Below, in pieces: positions 61,901-64,000 of a stretch of 64,000 bases of DNA. Origin of the DNA: Planctomycetota bacterium. Lineage in GTDB: Bacteria > Planctomycetota > Phycisphaerae > UBA1845. The position numbers and the translations under genes were made by a program. The notes beneath the pieces were generated by a model. It was not told the DNA's origin and made no database searches. It worked only from the letters and a program-made list of their open reading frames with translations. The first letter of the stretch is position 1; each line of letters starts with the position of its first letter. Where the stretch lies: NCBI GenBank assembly GCA_029558835.1, contig JAKQDH010000202.1, forward strand, positions 1-64,000. The letters are read 5' to 3'.

Positions 61901-62541
61901 ATTTCCTTGTGCCGCTCGGCATTGTCCACCTGGCCGAGCCGGCGGTAGAGCGTGATGAGCTGGTAGTGCGTGCTGGGGTCCGTCGGTGACAGCTCCGCCT
62001 TCTTCTGGAACGCCCCGACGGCCTTCTCGTACTCTTGCAGGAACTTGTAGCAGACACCGAGGTTGTAATAAGCCCCCTCGCACTGCGGGTCACGTTCGAT
62101 GACCGCCTGGAGAGCCGCCACCGCCTCAGCAAACCTGCCCTCGCGCTGCTGGATGATCCCGCGGAGGTAGTACGTGCCGATCAGGGTGGGGTCCAGCTTA
62201 TGCGCCTCATCCAGCCACCGCAACCCCTCTTCGTGCTTCCGCGCCCGCATGAGCACCAGCGCCAGGTTGAAGCGATCGATCGCCGACTCCGGCTTCAGCT
62301 CGACGCAACGCGCAAACTCCGCCGCCGCTTCTTCGAACTTGTCGTTCTCGTAGTACGCCTTACCCAGCAAGCGGTGACTCTCCACCTCACGTTGCACCTC
62401 CGCCTGCTGCGCACCGGGCGCGGTTGCACGAGGCCCCGGCGCCTGCTTTGGCTCTGCCGCGGCGACGCATACTCCGGCCAGCACGCAACCGACTGCCACC
62501 CACGCCCACCGCGTTGTACCACGTGAATGGCTCCACCCCAT
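58954..62541 (-). CDS. TPR/FG-GAP/UnbV protein with shared C-terminal module
   Basis: 1195 residues from ATG 62541. A signal-like segment (WAWVAVGCVLAGVCVAAAEP) is followed by five to six TPRs (about 40-245), FG-GAP repeats with DEDGDLDIYVV and DYDNDGDLDLYVV (about 320-680), an UnbV-like domain (LHFGLGDLTQVDVVRVTWPN) and a 430-residue C-terminal module from LYAWDGSGFKLVNEI. The last is also in the 43899-47978 protein (shared VYFDRIFVGT/VYFDQVFLAA, TRYGPVEELL, MSSYP near the end). The frame could start at ATG 62703, directly after the upstream stop, but that would add 54 residues of translated family A element before the signal segment. ATG 62541 lacks an obvious ribosome binding site. Confidence 0.85.
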   Translation of the reverse strand: MGWSHSRGTTRWAWVAVGCVLAGVCVAAAEPKQAPGPRATAPGAQQAEVQREVESHRLLGKAYYENDKFEEAAAEFARCVELKPESAIDRFNLALVLMRARKHEEGLRWLDEAHKLDPTLIGTYYLRGIIQQREGRFAEAVAALQAVIERDPQCEGAYYNLGVCYKFLQEYEKAVGAFQKKAELSPTDPSTHYQLITLYRRLGQVDNAERHKEIYDRVKDTVSEAEKTAEALERSRYTYILEVASAVATAAPALDTQTRFVEVTDDVGLPKPGTYGPAVRQIMSSYIPLPGSDTREHLRNYHVPWEGNAVTLADFDEDGDLDIYVVNCSDEPERSANVLYENRADGTFVDVTARAAVGDRGMGTGAIFGDYDNDGDLDLYVVNCGPNVLYRNKGDGTFEDVSEAARANEPQYGAAAAFVDYDHDNDLDIFVANYIEFPEPKEERPSEVRIPDDFPGQFNTLLRNNGDGTFADCTDAAGLLDGLDKTRAVVAADFEGDHDVDLFIGNEGAPSRLLVNARLGKLVAGGGFSPPLDDSIADVAVGDFNRDGNLDLVTTGCSACEPHLRLYVNDGKARFQGEAIDLGDLRLLGLMQVVDCNNDGWSDLLVHEGGALRVLAGTGPGRFAGASTPLDLGAGAHDGFSWVADVAAGDLDGDGDMDLVVHTLDRGPLVLRNESPKRHWLGVRLAGKKVNRSGIGATVEVAAPGYYQKQAYTEGPLHFGLGDLTQVDVVRVTWPNGVAQNVIRPPIDAVLTVEEYVKVSASCAFLYAWDGSGFKLVNEILGIGPLGVPMAPGVYYQPDCTELTRITGTQLVSRDGVYQLRLTEELREITFADQITLRVIDHPQNLEIIPNEYFTTPPFPEDRFYAIADARPPVTAVDQDGKDVRPLILEHDERCPVFPVTAYEGLAEPHSLTLDFGDLRGAERIILFLDSWIYWSESSAVIAIAQDPRYASAPLSLQVRDANGVWRTAIESVGLPTSKGLIVPVDLSGQFAGGDFHVRLATNMCVYFDRIFVGTRDEPGRCRQTELPVARAQLHYRGFSRMQADAFGFERFDYDDVSETGSWDPAPGMYTRYGPVEELLRAPDDRYVIFTSGDELLLEFDAAGVPALPPGWSRDYIFYANGWVKDGDLNTKCSESVTPLPFHGMSSYPYPDTEHYPDTAAHQAYLREYNTRPARCTVGRLQTEPGRVPNTDAQP

Positions 62542-62563
62542 GGAGAAAAGAGGCCACCGAACT

Positions 62564-62662
62564 GGGTGGCATGGCCAAGCGCAGCGCCGCCATGTTCTCG
62601 CCTGGGTGAGGCGCTGGTTTCCGGCACGGCATGCCGGCGCCTTCGGCTTCGGCATGCCACCC
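62564..62662. repeat. Family A hairpin element inside the operon
   Basis: GGGTGGCATGGCCAAGCGCA to GGCGCCTTCGGCTTCGGCAT then GCCACCC. Inverted orientation relative to the 6973 and 31673 copies. It occupies the junction between the last two genes at the right end of the operon and is open in the frame of the downstream gene. Confidence 0.88.
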
Positions 62663-62703
62663 TCCCGGTTTCCCACCAACCTGGTCCTGTTCAGCGCGTT
62701 CAT

Positions 62704-64000
62704 TCAATCCACCCAAACCTTCGCCAAGTCCGTATCCACCGGGTCCTCGAGGCCGCGGAGCTTCTCCACGTAGTCGATCAACTCGTCCGGCGAGCGCTCC
62801 AGCAGCTCCAGACGCACCTTCAAACCCTCAAAATCCGGGTATTCCCGCAACCCCTGTTCCCAGGTCTCCTTTGCCTTCTTCAGGTTCTCCTCCAGCCCCT
62901 CCTCGCGATTCTTCACGTAGGAGTCGCCCAGCCCCACGTAGCCGAACGCGAAGTACCGCCGCTGCTTCTCGGGCGGCAGCGTCTTCTGCAGGGCAATGAG
63001 TTCGGTGAAGTCCTGGATCGCCAGCGGCGCGTGGCCGAGCTTGCGCGGCCAGTGCAGATGGTTCATCCCCCGCACGAACTTGGCTGTCCAGCAGGTCGGG
63101 TCGTGCTGCAGGATAATGTCAAGCTGCTCCAGGGACTTGTTCGACAGCTTCCCCTGCGTCACGATTCCCAACTTGGGGTAAGGCATCTTGTCCACGTACG
63201 ACAGCGCCTTGTTCAGCCGCGGCATGGTCGCGTCGGGGTGCTTCTCCACCAAGTCCTCGAAGAACCTGATCGAGCGGTCGAAGTACACGTGCCCGTAGCG
63301 ACGAATCAGCGTGCGGTACTCATTCGAGTACAGCAGCGCGTTCGGTTCCCGCTCGATCGCCCGCTCCAGCTCGCCCAGCGCCGCCGACTTCCGCCCGCGT
63401 CCGTCGAGAACCAGCGCAAACTCGTAACGCACCTTCGGATCATTGGGGTTCTGCTCGACGGCCTGCTTATGAACCAGAAACTCCTTCTTGAACGCCTGCA
63501 ACTCATCCCAGTTCAGTTCCGGCTCCTCATCGGGAGCGGACGCCGCGGCTTCCGCCAGCTTCTTCTCCCGCTCGGCCTCCTTCTTGCGCGCCTCGATCTG
63601 CGCTTCCTTGAAGCGCTTCCGCTCTTCCAGGAACGCCGCGGGCGTGTTCTCAACATACCGCAGAAGCTGGTTCGCCTTCACGTTCTCGAAGCGCTCGACA
63701 TAGCCCGTGGGCCAGCGCACTTCCACCACATCCGCCTTCTCAGATTCACCCAGGCCGAAGTGCATCCGATACGGGCACTGGCTGTGATCCCCGTTGCCCC
63801 CCTCAAGCTCACGAATCTGTCCCGCGTCTCCGCAAACTACCTTGACCCGCGTGCCGATGGCGTCCCGATTGCAGTTCGTCCCCTTCAGTTCAATCTGCAG
63901 CCAGTGGTTCCGATTGCCGACGTCGTTGCGATACAGGACGCTGTCCTGGCCCTGGTTCGAGATATACACGTCGAGGTCGCCATCGTTGTCGAAGTCGGCG
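62704..64000 (-). CDS. FG-GAP/UnbV protein with coiled coil and TPR-like C-terminus, 5' end beyond right edge
   Basis: At least 432 residues; the frame is open at the right edge, where DFDNDGDLDVYIS shows that FG-GAP repeats continue upstream. The UnbV-like region runs from NHWLQIELKGTNCNRDAIGT to MHFGLGESEKADVVEVRWPT. Then comes a charged coiled coil (FKEAQIEARKKEAEREKKLA) and about 240 residues of TPR-like helices (KQAVEQNPNDPKVRYEFALV). The last part, LLERSPDELIDYVEKLRGLE, ends in VWVD. It is the most upstream gene visible in the operon. Confidence 0.85.
   Translation of the reverse strand, partial: ADFDNDGDLDVYISNQGQDSVLYRNDVGNRNHWLQIELKGTNCNRDAIGTRVKVVCGDAGQIRELEGGNGDHSQCPYRMHFGLGESEKADVVEVRWPTGYVERFENVKANQLLRYVENTPAAFLEERKRFKEAQIEARKKEAEREKKLAEAAASAPDEEPELNWDELQAFKKEFLVHKQAVEQNPNDPKVRYEFALVLDGRGRKSAALGELERAIEREPNALLYSNEYRTLIRRYGHVYFDRSIRFFEDLVEKHPDATMPRLNKALSYVDKMPYPKLGIVTQGKLSNKSLEQLDIILQHDPTCWTAKFVRGMNHLHWPRKLGHAPLAIQDFTELIALQKTLPPEKQRRYFAFGYVGLGDSYVKNREEGLEENLKKAKETWEQGLREYPDFEGLKVRLELLERSPDELIDYVEKLRGLEDPVDTDLAKVWVD

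Noticed and set aside
48233-64000. A true anammox hydrazine synthase cluster
   Set aside because: Only an alpha-like protein is seen; HZS beta/gamma and hydrazine dehydrogenase genes are missing, and the expected Tyr ligand position holds Glu.

Overview
The window looks like a chromosomal piece of a high-GC member of the Planctomycetota, probably an uncultured Phycisphaerae-like lineage. The evidence is a PEP-CTERM sorted protein, several FG-GAP/VCBS plus ASPIC/UnbV proteins, a protein related to the alpha subunit of hydrazine synthase, a CGYDLRG...CPECG zinc ribbon, HEAT-like secreted proteins and N-terminal PurS-like domains on PurL. No rRNA, CRISPR array, transposase or phage gene was seen. 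One tRNA, tRNA-Pro(GGG), is present.

Layout, left half. The window opens with a truncated minus-strand gene, the tRNA, a pterin carbinolamine dehydratase, a TMTC-like membrane glycosyltransferase with TPRs, a HEAT-like lipoprotein and tatC with an enlarged periplasmic loop. Next come a minus-strand lutABC operon (L-lactate oxidation), a PEP-CTERM protein built of HAF repeats, a secreted unknown, a membrane-anchored thioredoxin-like protein, and a three-gene 2-oxoacid:ferredoxin oxidoreductase operon. The first protein of that operon fuses the gamma subunit, a GltD-like FAD/NAD(P) domain and a ferredoxin. Then follow clpS, a coiled-coil lipoprotein with a FIST sensor protein, and a purL-purQ-glycosyltransferase operon.

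Layout, middle. A minus-strand series runs from 27 to 33 kb: DUF1579-like lipoprotein, RDD/zinc-ribbon membrane protein, isocitrate dehydrogenase, prenyltransferase-like repeat protein and coiled-coil lipoprotein. After it come a UvrD-type helicase, a GT2/GT-C glycosyltransferase pair, an orphan oligopeptide-type ABC ATPase, an acyl-CoA dehydrogenase and a YgiQ-type radical SAM protein.

Layout, right end. At 43.9 kb a 1359-residue protein fuses a DUF2238-like membrane domain to TPRs, FG-GAP repeats, UnbV and an uncharacterised C-terminal module. Facing it is an eight-gene minus-strand operon from 64 kb down to 48.2 kb, mostly with ATGA overlaps or gaps under 30 bases. It encodes two TPR/FG-GAP/UnbV proteins, an HzsA-related diheme propeller protein, a CRTAC1-like protein, a decaheme cytochrome/YVTN-propeller fusion, a two-component-type propeller protein and two paralogous type-1 periplasmic binding proteins without permeases. 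This exported redox and ligand-binding set is the best candidate for an undescribed system.

A second theme is repeats. At least four families of short palindromic elements fill almost every intergenic gap. They have also entered genes: in-frame inserts lie in purQ and the TMTC-like gene, and element sequence supplies the apparent 5' end or the stop codon of other genes. The families are named in the feature list as follows. A: about 100-base hairpin with GGGTGGCATG/CATGCCACCC ends. B: CCCTCTCCCCC/GGGGGAGAGGG. C: CACGTCGGCCACGGGGGGCCGACGCTAC. D: ATTCGCACTTCGCTAT followed by GGTCGCGGTTCGG.
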